A DNA stretch of 64,000 nt from positions 62,001 to 126,000 of the forward strand of contig NZ_JAAMQJ010000009.1 in assembly GCF_013523125.1 (NCBI RefSeq). Direction: 5' to 3'. The stretch is from Pseudomonas entomophila (GTDB lineage: Bacteria > Pseudomonadota > Gammaproteobacteria > Pseudomonadales > Pseudomonadaceae). The notes under the pieces were generated by a model. That model was not told the DNA's origin and made no database searches. It saw only the letters and a list, made by a program, of their open reading frames with translations. This document shows positions 38,722-47,647 of the stretch, in pieces. Position 1 is the first letter of the stretch. Every line of letters begins with the position of its first letter. The translations under genes and the position numbers were made by a program.

Positions 38722-40368
38722 TCACTTGGTCCGCGCCAGGTTGGCCTCGCTCAGGTCCAGTTCACCGAGGATCTGCCGGACCACCTCGTTGCCGACCTGG
38801 TGCCGACGGTGCAGCGCGTAGAGCTCCAGGCGCTGAGCGCGCAAGGCCTTGAGCCGCAGGTGCCGCTCGAGCTGGTCCATGCGCTCGGCCAGGGCGCGCG
38901 TCTCGGCGCTGTGGTTGTAGCGTTCGAGCTGGTCGCGGTACTCGGCCATCAGCCGCCCCTTGAGCTCGACCGCAAGCGTGGCCAGGTCGGCGTTCTGCGG
39001 CGCATCGGCTTCGCTCAAGTCCTCGGCTTCCAAGGCATGGATGGCCGCCTCGGCCGTCCGTCGCCAGGCCTCCTGCACTTCCTGGTCCATGCGCTCGTCG
39101 GCGCTCTTGTCGACCCCGCGCAGCAGCAGTGGCAGGGTGATGCAGGCGCTGACCAGCGACAGCAGGATCACCCCCGCGGCGATGAAGATCAGCAGGTCGC
39201 GCTGGGGGAAGGCCTGATCGGCGCCGATCAGTAAGGGCACCGACATGACACCGGCCAAGGTCACCGCCCCGCGCACGCCGCCCAGGGTCAGCAGCCAGCA
39301 GGAACGCGCGGTCGGCAGCATCACCAGGGCCGACTTGCCCCGCCAATGGCGGAGCCGGCCGATGATGCGCCAGACGCTTTGCACCCAGACGAAGCGCAGC
39401 AGCACCAGGGTGGCGAAGATCGCCAGCACGTCCAGGCAGCGCCAGGCCAGCGTCGGCCAGAGCGACGTCTCGTGACTGGCCACGGCCTTGACGATATCAG
39501 GCAACTGCAAGCCCAGCAGCAGGAAGATCAGCCCGTTGAAGGCGAACTCCAGCAGCGACCAGACGCTGCGGTTGAGCAGCCGGGTACTAGTCTGGCGCGG
39601 CAGCAGGTCCAGCCAGCTCTGCATCATGCCGGCCGCCACCGCCGAAAGGATGCCCGATGCCCCCAGGCGCTCGGCCAGGACATAGGCGGCGAACGGCAGC
39701 AGCAGCATGAACACCACATGGGTGGCCGGATCGTCCCAGCCCCGGCCGATCATCCACATGCGCAACCGCCCGATCAGCCAGCTCAGGGCCACGCCTACCG
39801 CCAGCCCGCCCAGCGCCACCAGCAGGAAGGTCACGCTGGCCTCGGCCAGCGAGAATGCCCCGGTGATGGCCGCTGCCAGGGCGAACTTGAAGGTCACCAG
39901 GCCCGAGGCATCGTTCATCAGGGCCTCGCCCTGGAGCATGTGCATCAACGGCTTGGGCAGACGGTCCTGGGTGATCGCCGACACGGCCACCGCATCGGTG
40001 GGCGACAGGATCGCCGCCAGGGCGAAGGCGGCGGCCAGGGGAATGCTCGGTAGCAGCCAATGGATGAAGTACCCGGCACCGACGACGGTGAACAGCACCA
40101 GCCCGACCGCCAGCCCCACCACAGGTCCGCGCAGCCGCCACAGCGCGCGCTTCGGAATACGCCAGCCGTCGACGAACAGCAGCGGCGGCAGGAACAGAAA
40201 GAGGAACAGTTCAGGGTCCAGCGCCACGTGCAGGCCCAGGGTCGGCCAGGCCAGCAAGGCTCCGGCGGCGATCTGGATCAACGGCAACGGCAGCGGAACG
40301 ACGCGAACCAGCAGTTTGGAGAGACTTACCAGCGTCAGCAGGATAAGCACGGTGTAGGCTGACTGCAT
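38722..40368 (-). CDS. CPA1-family Na+/H+ antiporter
   Basis: A 548-residue membrane protein with about twelve hydrophobic segments (residues 1-415) and a charged cytoplasmic tail with coiled-coil character (about 420-548). The ion-binding core is marked by ILSPTDAVAVSAI (about 120-132) and GEALMNDASGLVTFKFALA (about 148-166), the conserved ND of CPA1 exchangers. It probably exchanges Na+ (or K+) for H+. It is convergent with the metalloprotease gene (9-base gap). Confidence 0.9.
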   Translation of the reverse strand: MQSAYTVLILLTLVSLSKLLVRVVPLPLPLIQIAAGALLAWPTLGLHVALDPELFLFLFLPPLLFVDGWRIPKRALWRLRGPVVGLAVGLVLFTVVGAGYFIHWLLPSIPLAAAFALAAILSPTDAVAVSAITQDRLPKPLMHMLQGEALMNDASGLVTFKFALAAAITGAFSLAEASVTFLLVALGGLAVGVALSWLIGRLRMWMIGRGWDDPATHVVFMLLLPFAAYVLAERLGASGILSAVAAGMMQSWLDLLPRQTSTRLLNRSVWSLLEFAFNGLIFLLLGLQLPDIVKAVASHETSLWPTLAWRCLDVLAIFATLVLLRFVWVQSVWRIIGRLRHWRGKSALVMLPTARSCWLLTLGGVRGAVTLAGVMSVPLLIGADQAFPQRDLLIFIAAGVILLSLVSACITLPLLLRGVDKSADERMDQEVQEAWRRTAEAAIHALEAEDLSEADAPQNADLATLAVELKGRLMAEYRDQLERYNHSAETRALAERMDQLERHLRLKALRAQRLELYALHRRHQVGNEVVRQILGELDLSEANLARTK

Positions 40369-40751
40369 TGGAGCATGTGTCCTGTGTGAGCGAAGGCCAA
40401 GGGCGGCCGGCGGTCGCGGGCGGCGTCATGGTAAGGCTGAAGGGCACGGCAGAACCGTGCGACCAACGTCGTACCCCGGCGACGCCCGCGTCGAGGGCCG
40501 CGACGACCTGCAATGGACCACGGCACGGTCCTCAGGTGCCGCGCTCATGGCATCCGCGCCGTCGATGCCGCATAATCGGCCGTCCACTGTTCAAGGAGCA
40601 CCGAGGCGGCACGCCAGGCTCGGACAGGGGTCGGTCGAGTTGCCCTGTACCGTTCGGAGACGGTAGAGCCCGTTGCGGCTCCCTTCCGGTCGATCAGTCT
40701 CCCTGCACCGCTTCCTGCCCGTTCGAACCGCGTATGGCCTCCCGACACGCG
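40369..40751. other. 383-base gene-free region between antiporter and ArsC-like gene
   Basis: The longest gap in the window. It contains a 6-bp hairpin (40444-40460), a -10-like CATAAT (40571-40576) and a strong SD-like AAGGAGCACC (40593-40602) with no start codon after it. A hairpin GAGCC/GGCTC lies at 40666-40681. No convincing gene, tRNA or REP was found. Confidence 0.6.
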
Positions 40752-41099
40752 ATGACCCCGACTCTCTACGGCATCAAGGCTTGCGACACCATGAAGAAGG
40801 CCCGTACCTGGCTCGACGCGCAGGCCATCGCCTATACCTTCCACGACTACAAGACCCAAGGCATCGACCGTGACCGTCTGGCGCGCTGGTGCGACGAGCA
40901 CGGCTGGCAGGTCGTCCTGAACCGTGCCGGCACCACCTTCCGCAAGCTCGACGAGGCCAGCAAGGCCGACCTCGACCAGGCCAGGGCCATCGACCTGATG
41001 CTGGCCCAGCCCTCGATGATCAAGCGCCCGGTGCTGGATCTGGGCCAACGCACGCTGGTCGGCTTCGCGCCCGACCGGTACGCCGCCGCCCTGACCTGA
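40752..41099 (+). CDS. ArsC/Spx-family thiol reductase-like protein
   Basis: A 115-residue thioredoxin-fold protein of the ArsC family (YffB-like). GIKACDTMKKARTWLD (about 6-21) carries the single conserved Cys, and MIKRPVLDLG is the substrate-loop region. The function is uncertain: YffB-type proteins are not proven arsenate reductases. The ATG at 40752 fits the family start, but it has no Shine-Dalgarno; an in-frame ATG at 40734 also lacks one. It is followed by dapD after 35 bases. Confidence 0.85.
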   Translation: MTPTLYGIKACDTMKKARTWLDAQAIAYTFHDYKTQGIDRDRLARWCDEHGWQVVLNRAGTTFRKLDEASKADLDQARAIDLMLAQPSMIKRPVLDLGQRTLVGFAPDRYAAALT

Positions 41100-41134
41100 T
41101 TTTCCGCTTTCCCTTATTCGCAAGAGGTAACCGC

Positions 41135-42169
41135 ATGTCCACTACCCTGTTCAGCCTGGCCTTCGGCGTCGGCACCCAGAACCGCCAGGGCACCTGGCTG
41201 GAAGTCTTCTACGCGCTGCCCCTGGTGGCCCCCTCCAGCGCCCTGGTCGAGGCGATCGCCCCGGTGCTTGGCTACGAAGGCGGCAACCAGGCCATCACCA
41301 TCAGCACGACCCAGGCCGCGCAACTGGCCGAGGCCGTGCGCTCGGTCGATGCCGCCCAGGCTGCCCTGCTGACCCGCCTGGCGGAAAGCCAGAAGCCGCT
41401 GGTGGCGACCCTGCTGGCCGAGGACGGCGCCCTGACCTCGACCCCGGAAGCCTACCTGAAGCTGCACCTGCTCTCGCACCGCCTGGTCAAGCCCCATGGC
41501 GTGAGCCTGGCCGGCATCTTCCCGCTGCTGCCGAACATCGCCTGGACCAGCCAGGGTGCCATCGACCTGGCCGAGCTGGCCGAGCAGCAGCTCGAAGCGC
41601 GCCTGCGCGGCGACCTGCTGGAAGTCTTCTCGGTGGACAAGTTCCCGAAGATGACCGACTACGTGGTGCCGGCCGGTGTGCGCATCGCCGACAGCGCGCG
41701 GGTCCGCCTGGGCGCCTACATCGGCGAAGGCACCACCATCATGCACGAGGGCTTCGTCAACTTTAACGCCGGCACCGAAGGCCCGGGCATGATCGAAGGC
41801 CGTGTCTCGGCCGGCGTGTTCGTCGGCAAGGGGTCGGACCTGGGTGGCGGCTGCTCGACCATGGGCACCCTGTCCGGTGGCGGCAACATCGTCATCACCG
41901 TCGGCGAAGGCTGCCTGATCGGCGCCAACGCCGGTATCGGCATCCCGCTGGGCGACCGCAACACCGTCGAGGCAGGCCTGTACATCACCGCCGGCACCAA
42001 GGTGCAGCTGCTGGACGAGCAGAACCAGCTGGTCAAGGTGGTCAAGGCGCGCGACCTGGCGGGCCAGACCGACCTGCTGTTCCGCCGCAATTCGGTCAGC
42101 GGCGCGGTCGAGTGCAAGACCCACAAGTCGGCCATCGAGCTGAACGAGGCCCTGCACGCCCACAACTGA
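41135..42169 (+). CDS. dapD: 2,3,4,5-tetrahydropyridine-2,6-dicarboxylate N-succinyltransferase
   Basis: A 344-residue acyltransferase of the succinylase diaminopimelate branch, using succinyl-CoA. This is the longer Pseudomonas-type DapD, with an N-terminal domain (about 1-170) and left-handed hexapeptide helix (GAYIGEGTTIMHEGFVNF onward). The SD AGAGG is seven bases before the ATG. A terminator follows its stop. It shares the pathway with dapC and dapE nearby. Confidence 0.96.
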   Translation: MSTTLFSLAFGVGTQNRQGTWLEVFYALPLVAPSSALVEAIAPVLGYEGGNQAITISTTQAAQLAEAVRSVDAAQAALLTRLAESQKPLVATLLAEDGALTSTPEAYLKLHLLSHRLVKPHGVSLAGIFPLLPNIAWTSQGAIDLAELAEQQLEARLRGDLLEVFSVDKFPKMTDYVVPAGVRIADSARVRLGAYIGEGTTIMHEGFVNFNAGTEGPGMIEGRVSAGVFVGKGSDLGGGCSTMGTLSGGGNIVITVGEGCLIGANAGIGIPLGDRNTVEAGLYITAGTKVQLLDEQNQLVKVVKARDLAGQTDLLFRRNSVSGAVECKTHKSAIELNEALHAHN

Positions 42170-42188
42170 GGCCTGCAGCGACCTGAAG

Positions 42189-42197
42189 TGATAAGAT
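42189..42197 (+). promoter_or_regulatory. Putative extended -10 (TGATAAGAT) for csdA
   Basis: TG-A-TAAGAT lies directly before the dapD terminator stem. The predicted start (about 42204) lies inside the stem's first arm, so csdA transcripts could not form the terminator. Confidence 0.45.
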
Positions 42198-42230
42198 CGG
42201 GCCTGGCTTCTTGCCAGGCCCGTTTCTTTT
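42198..42230 (+). terminator. Intrinsic terminator of dapD
   Basis: CGGGCCTGGC and GCCAGGCCCG form a perfect 10-bp stem with loop TTCTT, followed by TTTCTTTT. It ends 13 bases before the csdA ATG. Confidence 0.92.
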
Positions 42231-42243
42231 CCAGGTCCTACAC

Positions 42244-43449
42244 ATGTTCCAGCCCTCCCCCTGGCGCGCCGACTTCCCCGCCGTCGCTGCCCTGCACCGC
42301 CAGCACCAGACCTACCTGGACAGCGCGGCCACCGCCCAGAAACCCCAGGCCATGCTGGACGCTCTCAATCACTATTACGGCGGGGGCGCCGCCAACGTCC
42401 ACCGGGCCCAGCACGTGCCGGGCGCCCTGGCGACCCAGGCATTCGAGGCGACGCGCAGCGCATTGGCCGCCTGGACAGGGGGTGGCGAGGCCCAGCAGTT
42501 CATCTTCACCCACGGGGCCACCTCGGCGCTGAACCTGCTGGCCTACGGCCTCGAACATGGCTTGGAGGCCGGCGACGAAATCGCCGTCAGCGCCCTGGAG
42601 CACCACGCCAACCTGCTGCCTTGGCAGCAGCTGGCACGGCGCCGCGGCCTGCGTCTGGTGATCCTGCCGATCGACGGGCAGGGCCGCATCGACGTGGAAC
42701 AGGCGCTGCAGCTGATCGGCCCGCGGACCCGGCTGGTGGCGGTCAGCCAGCTGTCCAACGTGCTGGGCACCTGGCAACCCCTGGCACCCTTGTTGACCCA
42801 CGCCCGTGCCCAAGGGGCCCTGAGCGTGGTCGATGGGGCTCAAGGCGTGGTCCACGGCCGGCCCGACCTGCACGCCCTGGGCTGCGATTTCTACGTATTC
42901 TCCAGCCACAAATTGTATGGGCCGGACGGTGTGGGCGTGCTGTACGGGCGCCCGGCAGCGCTGTCTCAGCTGAAGCACTGGCAGTACGGCGGCGAGATGG
43001 TGCACCTGGCCGACTACCATGAGGCAAGCTTCCGTTCCGCGCCCCTGGGGTTCGAAGCGGGCACGCCACCGGTGGCGGGCGTGATCGGGCTGGGGGCGAC
43101 CCTGGCGTACCTGAACGGCCTGGACCTGGCGGCCGTGGCGGCTCACGAGGCCGCGCTGCACCGTGCGCTGTGCGAGGGCCTGCGCGCACGCGAGGGCGTG
43201 CGCCTGCTGGGCGATCCTGAGGTGGCACTGGCCAGCTTCGTGGTCGAAGGCGTGCACAATGCCGACATCGCCCACCTGCTGACCGAACAGGGCATCGCCG
43301 TGCGCGTGGGGCATCATTGCGCCATGCCGCTGCTCGAGCAGCTCGGCCTGGGCGGCGCGATCCGCGTGTCGCTGGGCCTGTACAACGACGGCGACGACCT
43401 GGCGCGGTTCTTCGACGCCTTCGACCAGGCCCTGGAGCTGTTGCGATGA
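42244..43449 (+). CDS. csdA: SufS/CsdA-type cysteine desulfurase
   Basis: A 401-residue PLP enzyme that takes sulfur from cysteine as a persulfide. The PLP lysine is in SSHKLYGPDGVG, and the catalytic Cys lies in VRVGHHCAMPLLEQL near residue 359. It is group II (SufS/CsdA) rather than IscS by its N-terminus. The gene overlaps csdE by four bases, and csdE lies next to tcdA, reproducing the E. coli csdA-csdE-csdL set. The sulfur relay to tRNA modification is inferred from that context. Confidence 0.93.
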   Translation: MFQPSPWRADFPAVAALHRQHQTYLDSAATAQKPQAMLDALNHYYGGGAANVHRAQHVPGALATQAFEATRSALAAWTGGGEAQQFIFTHGATSALNLLAYGLEHGLEAGDEIAVSALEHHANLLPWQQLARRRGLRLVILPIDGQGRIDVEQALQLIGPRTRLVAVSQLSNVLGTWQPLAPLLTHARAQGALSVVDGAQGVVHGRPDLHALGCDFYVFSSHKLYGPDGVGVLYGRPAALSQLKHWQYGGEMVHLADYHEASFRSAPLGFEAGTPPVAGVIGLGATLAYLNGLDLAAVAAHEAALHRALCEGLRAREGVRLLGDPEVALASFVVEGVHNADIAHLLTEQGIAVRVGHHCAMPLLEQLGLGGAIRVSLGLYNDGDDLARFFDAFDQALELLR

Positions 43450-43856
43450 GCCTGTCGACTGCGGCCCGCGAGACCCTGCTGGCCTTCGAGCAAGCGCAGG
43501 GCTGGGAACAGCGCGCGCGCCTGCTGATGCAGTGGGGGCAGCGGTTGTCCCCGCTGGCGGATGCCGACAAAGTCGATGCCAACCGGGTGCACGGTTGCGA
43601 AAGCGTGGTCTGGCTGACCGCGCAGGCCGTCGACGGGCACTGGCAGTTCCAGGCCGACAGCGAGGCGCGGCTGCTCAAGGGCTTGCTGGCGGTACTGCTG
43701 GTGCGCGTGCAGGGGCTCGACCAGGACGCACTGGCCCATGTCGACCTGGCCGACTGGTTCGCGCAGCTGGGCCTTGAGCGTCAGCTCACCCCCTCACGCA
43801 GCAACGGCCTGCACGCCGTGCTGCAGCGCATGGCTCAACTGGCTGCTGGTGCCTGA
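43446..43856 (+). CDS. csdE: SufE-family sulfur acceptor CsdE
   Basis: A 136-residue SufE-fold protein that accepts persulfide sulfur from the adjacent desulfurase. The acceptor Cys is in NRVHGCESVVWL (about 46-57). The start overlaps the csdA stop (ATGA), showing translational coupling. Its 3' end overlaps the convergent tcdA by 22 bases. Confidence 0.93.
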   Translation: MSLSTAARETLLAFEQAQGWEQRARLLMQWGQRLSPLADADKVDANRVHGCESVVWLTAQAVDGHWQFQADSEARLLKGLLAVLLVRVQGLDQDALAHVDLADWFAQLGLERQLTPSRSNGLHAVLQRMAQLAAGA

Positions 43857-44659
43857 GCCGCGGCACGCTCCGCAGGACGTCGCGCGCCGCCCACCAGTTT
43901 TTCCACCAGTTTGCTGGCGGCGACCATGCCGAAGGTCGCGGTGACCATCATCACCGCGCCGAAGCCGCCGGCGCAGTCCAGGCGCACGCCTTCACCGACG
44001 AAACTCTTCTGCAGGCAGACGCTGCCATCGCCTTTCGGGTAGCGCAGCTGCTCGCTGGAGAACACGCACGGCACCCCGTAGTTGCGGCTGACGTTGCGCG
44101 AGAACTGGTAGTCGCGGCGCAGGGTCGAGCGCACCCGCGAAGCCAGCGGGTCGTTGAAGGTCTTGTTGAGGTCGCCGACCTGGATCTGGGTCGGGTCGAT
44201 CTGCCCGCCGGCGCCGCCCGTGGTGACGATGGCGATCTTGCGCCGCCGGCACCAGGCGATCAGCGCGGCCTTGGCCTTGACACTGTCGATGCAGTCGACC
44301 ACACCGTCGAAGCCTTCGTGGATGTACTCGACCATGGTGTCGCGGGTCACGAAATCGGCCACCGCATGCACCACGCAGGCCGGGTTGATGGCGCGCAACC
44401 GCTCGGCCATGACCTCGACCTTGGCACGGCCGACCTGCCCCTCGAGCGCGTGGGCCTGGCGGTTGGTGTTGCTCACGCAGACATCGTCGAGGTCGAACAG
44501 GGTGATCTCGCCTACCCCGCTGCGCGCCAGGGCTTCGGCCACCCAGGAGCCGACCCCGCCGATGCCGACCACGCCGACGTGGGCGCGGCGCAGGCGCTCG
44601 AGGCCATCGTCGCCGTACAGCCGGGCAACGCCGGCGAAGCGTGGATCTTCTGTGCTCAT
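43835..44659 (-). CDS. tcdA: tRNA threonylcarbamoyladenosine dehydratase TcdA
   Basis: A 274-residue E1-like ATP-dependent enzyme that cyclizes t6A37 in tRNA to ct6A. The adenylation motif VVGIGGVGSWVAEALARSG is at about 30-48, with Asp residues in DLDDVCVSNTNRQ and the catalytic region KSFVGEGVRLDCAGG. E. coli TcdA (CsdL) works with CsdE/CsdA, which here overlap it tail to tail. tsaB, for the t6A precursor, lies 14 kb away. Confidence 0.94.
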   Translation of the reverse strand: MSTEDPRFAGVARLYGDDGLERLRRAHVGVVGIGGVGSWVAEALARSGVGEITLFDLDDVCVSNTNRQAHALEGQVGRAKVEVMAERLRAINPACVVHAVADFVTRDTMVEYIHEGFDGVVDCIDSVKAKAALIAWCRRRKIAIVTTGGAGGQIDPTQIQVGDLNKTFNDPLASRVRSTLRRDYQFSRNVSRNYGVPCVFSSEQLRYPKGDGSVCLQKSFVGEGVRLDCAGGFGAVMMVTATFGMVAASKLVEKLVGGARRPAERAAAQAPAAS

Positions 44660-44688
44660 GTCGCCAAACCTTGAAAAAACCGGCGCGC

Positions 44689-44694
44689 AGTATA
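44689..44694 (-). promoter_or_regulatory. Putative -10 (TATACT) of tcdA
   Basis: TATACT on the minus strand lies 30 bases before the tcdA ATG. A TTCGTC 16 bases upstream is a weak -35. Confidence 0.4.
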
Positions 44695-44907
44695 AAGCAG
44701 TTGGCCGGATGACGAACCACCGACAGGCCGGCGCCAGCCCGCCAGGAGCTCAAGGGTGCGTCCGTCAAGGGGATTAATCTGCGCAACCCTGCTTTAATGA
44801 GCCATGGCCTACAGGGAAAAGCCCACGCTCCCGGCAGGACGGAACCCCTCACCTTCGGACAGCCGCTCCTGCCCTCGCCGGCCAGGGCGTTGGAATCTCA
44901 CTCGCTT

Positions 44908-47508
44908 ATGTCGTCACGCAAATTCGGCCTCAACCTGGTCGTGGTGCTGGTCATCGCCGCCTTGTTCACTGGCTTCTGGGCCTTGATCAATCGCCCGGTG
45001 TCCGCCCCCGCCTGGCCCGAACAGATCTCGGGCTTCTCGTATTCGCCGTTTCGCCTGAACGAAAGCCCGCAGCGGGGTCAGTACCCCAGCGAGCAGGAGC
45101 TGCGCGAAGACCTGACGCAACTGAGCGCGCTGACCGACAGCATCCGCCTCTACACCGTCGAAGGCAGCCAGGCGCAAATCCCCCGGCTGGCCGAGGAACT
45201 GGGCCTGCGGGTGACCCTGGGCATCTGGATCAGCTCGGACCTGGAACGCAACGAGCGCGAGATCGCCCGGGCCATCGCGCTGGCCAATACCTCGCGCAGC
45301 GTGATCCGCGTGGTGGTCGGCAACGAAGCGCTGTTTCGCGAGGAGGTCACACCCGAGGGGTTGATCGCCTACCTGGACCGGGTGCGCGCCGCCGTCAAGG
45401 TGCCGGTCACCACCAGCGAGCAGTGGCACATCTGGAAGGCGCACCCCGAGCTGGCCGGGCACGTGGACCTGATCGCCGCGCACATCCTGCCGTACTGGGA
45501 GTTCGTGCCGATGAGCGATGCGGTGCAGTTCGTGCTCGACCGTGCCCGCGAGCTCAAGCAGCAGTTCCCGCGCAAGCCGCTGCTGCTGTCCGAGGTCGGC
45601 TGGCCGAGCAACGGGCGCATGCGCGGCGGCGCCGACGCCACCCAGGCCGACCAGGCCATCTACCTGCGCACCCTGGTCAACACGCTCAACCGGCGCGGCT
45701 ACAACTACTTTGTGATCGAAGCCTACGACCAACCCTGGAAAGCCAGCGACGAAGGGTCGGTGGGTGCGTACTGGGGCGTGTTCAACGCCGCGCGCCAGCA
45801 GAAATTCAATTTCGAAGGCCCGGTGGTGGCGATCCCGCAGTGGCGCGCCCTGGCCGTGGCCTCGGTGGTGCTGGCCCTGCTGGCTTTGGCGCTGCTGCTG
45901 ATCGATGGCTCGACCCTGCGCCAGCGCGGGCGCACCTTCCTGACCGTCATCGCGTTTCTCTGCGGCTCGGTGCTGGTGTGGATCGCCTACGACTACAGCC
46001 AGCAGTACAGCACTTGGTTCAGCCTGACCGTGGGCGTGCTGCTGGGGCTGGGCGCGCTGGGCGTGTTCATCGTGCTGCTGACCGAGGCCCACGAGCTGGC
46101 CGAGGCGGTCTGGATCCACAAGCGCCGCCGGGAATTCCTGCCGGTGCACACCGACCGCGCCTACCGCCCCAAGGTGTCGGTGCACGTGCCGTGCTACAAC
46201 GAGCCGCCGGAGATGGTCAAGCAGACCCTCGATGCCCTGGCCGCGCTGGACTACCCCGACTTCGAAGTGCTGGTGATCGACAACAACACCCAGGATCCGG
46301 CCGTGTGGGAACCGCTCAAGGCGCACTGCGAGCGTCTCGGCGAACGCTTCAGGTTCTTCCATGTCTCGCCGCTCGCAGGGTTCAAGGGCGGCGCGCTGAA
46401 CTACCTGCTGCCGCACACCGCTGCGGATGCCGAGGTGGTCGCGGTGATCGACTCGGACTACTGTGTCGATCGCCACTGGCTCAAGCACATGGTGCCGCAC
46501 TTCGCCGACCCGACGATCGCCGTGGTGCAGTCGCCCCAGGACTACCGAGACGCGCACGAGAGCCTGTTCAAGACGCTCTGCTACAGCGAGTACAAGGGCT
46601 TCTTCCACATCGGCATGGTCACTCGCAACGAACGCAATGCGATCATCCAGCACGGCACCATGACCATGACACGCCGCTCGGTGCTCGACGAGCTGGGCTG
46701 GGCCGAGTGGTGCATCTGCGAGGATGCCGAGCTGGGCCTGCGGGTGTTCGAGCGCGGCTATTCGGCCGCCTACGCCCACGCCAGCTATGGCCAGGGGTTG
46801 ATGCCGGACACCTTCATCGACTTCAAGAAGCAGCGTTTCCGCTGGGCGTATGGCGCCATCCAGATCATCAAGCACCATGCCGGTGCCCTGCTGCGCGGCC
46901 GTGGCAGCGAGCTGACCCGCGGGCAGCGCTACCATTTTCTGGCCGGCTGGCTGCCCTGGATCGCCGACGGCATGAACATCTTCTTCACCGTCGGTGCGCT
47001 GCTCTGGTCGGCGGCGATGATCATCGTGCCCCAGCGGGTCGATCCGCCCTTGCTGATGTTCGCCATCCCGCCCCTGGCGCTGTTCGGCTTCAAGGTCGGC
47101 AAGATCCTGTTCCTCTACCGCCGCGCGGTGGGCGTCGACCTGAAGGACGCCTTCGCGGCGGCCCTGGCCGGCCTGGCGCTGTCGCACACCATCGCCAAGG
47201 CGGTGCTATACGGGTTCTTCACCCGCAGCATGCCGTTCATCCGCACCCCCAAGCACGCCGACAGCCATGGCGTGCTGGTGGCCATCGCCGAGGCCCGGGA
47301 GGAGCTGTTCATCCTGTTGCTGTTGTGGAGCGCGGCGGCGGGCATCTGCCTGGTCCAGGGCCTGCCCAACACGGACATGCGCTTCTGGGTGGTGATGCTG
47401 CTGGTGCAGTCGCTGCCCTACCTGGCGGCCCTGGTGATGGCGTTTCTGTCGTCGTTGCCACGGCGAGAGACGCTGGCAGAGCGGGCTTCTCATGGGGAAG
47501 GCGCTTGA
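44908..47508 (+). CDS. ndvB: NdvB-like membrane glucan synthase: GH17-like domain fused to GT2
   Basis: An 866-residue inner-membrane protein. After a membrane anchor (about 8-27), residues 30-310 form a GH17-like exo-beta-1,3-glucanase or transglucosylase domain (VVVGNEALFREEV and LLSEVGWPSNGRM carry the two Glu). Several membrane segments (about 315-410) lead to a GT2 domain (about 425-650) with VIDSDYC, CEDAELGL and the QxxRW-type KKQRFRWAYG. More membrane segments follow. The architecture matches Pseudomonas NdvB, which makes cyclic or periplasmic beta-glucans linked to biofilm drug tolerance. The start at 44908 gives the anchor; the frame is open upstream without support. Confidence 0.87.
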   Translation: MSSRKFGLNLVVVLVIAALFTGFWALINRPVSAPAWPEQISGFSYSPFRLNESPQRGQYPSEQELREDLTQLSALTDSIRLYTVEGSQAQIPRLAEELGLRVTLGIWISSDLERNEREIARAIALANTSRSVIRVVVGNEALFREEVTPEGLIAYLDRVRAAVKVPVTTSEQWHIWKAHPELAGHVDLIAAHILPYWEFVPMSDAVQFVLDRARELKQQFPRKPLLLSEVGWPSNGRMRGGADATQADQAIYLRTLVNTLNRRGYNYFVIEAYDQPWKASDEGSVGAYWGVFNAARQQKFNFEGPVVAIPQWRALAVASVVLALLALALLLIDGSTLRQRGRTFLTVIAFLCGSVLVWIAYDYSQQYSTWFSLTVGVLLGLGALGVFIVLLTEAHELAEAVWIHKRRREFLPVHTDRAYRPKVSVHVPCYNEPPEMVKQTLDALAALDYPDFEVLVIDNNTQDPAVWEPLKAHCERLGERFRFFHVSPLAGFKGGALNYLLPHTAADAEVVAVIDSDYCVDRHWLKHMVPHFADPTIAVVQSPQDYRDAHESLFKTLCYSEYKGFFHIGMVTRNERNAIIQHGTMTMTRRSVLDELGWAEWCICEDAELGLRVFERGYSAAYAHASYGQGLMPDTFIDFKKQRFRWAYGAIQIIKHHAGALLRGRGSELTRGQRYHFLAGWLPWIADGMNIFFTVGALLWSAAMIIVPQRVDPPLLMFAIPPLALFGFKVGKILFLYRRAVGVDLKDAFAAALAGLALSHTIAKAVLYGFFTRSMPFIRTPKHADSHGVLVAIAEAREELFILLLLWSAAAGICLVQGLPNTDMRFWVVMLLVQSLPYLAALVMAFLSSLPRRETLAERASHGEGA

Positions 47509-47588
47509 TACGTGGGCCATGGCGTGCCAGGTCCGACGTCTTCAGAGACCATGGCGCGGTCGCGTCGGACGTGCCCTCGGCGTGGCTT

Positions 47589-47597
47589 TGATATAAG
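47589..47597 (+). promoter_or_regulatory. Putative extended -10 (TGATATAAG) upstream of dapE
   Basis: TG-A-TATAAG lies about 195 bases before the dapE ATG. No good -35 is seen. The long leader would include a REP-like element. Confidence 0.4.
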
Positions 47598-47647
47598 ATA
47601 ACGGACTTTATGTGTGGCCTTGATGCGCCAGGATCTGGCCGATCCTG

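Noticed and set aside
40640..40740. tRNA-like segment with GTTCGAA and hairpins upstream of the ArsC-like gene
   Set aside because: The acceptor and anticodon arms could not be drawn; only the T-loop-like sequence fits.
45423..47591. Long +1 frame inside the ndvB-like gene
   Set aside because: Arg/Gly/Ala-rich shadow of a well-supported gene; no SD or domain.
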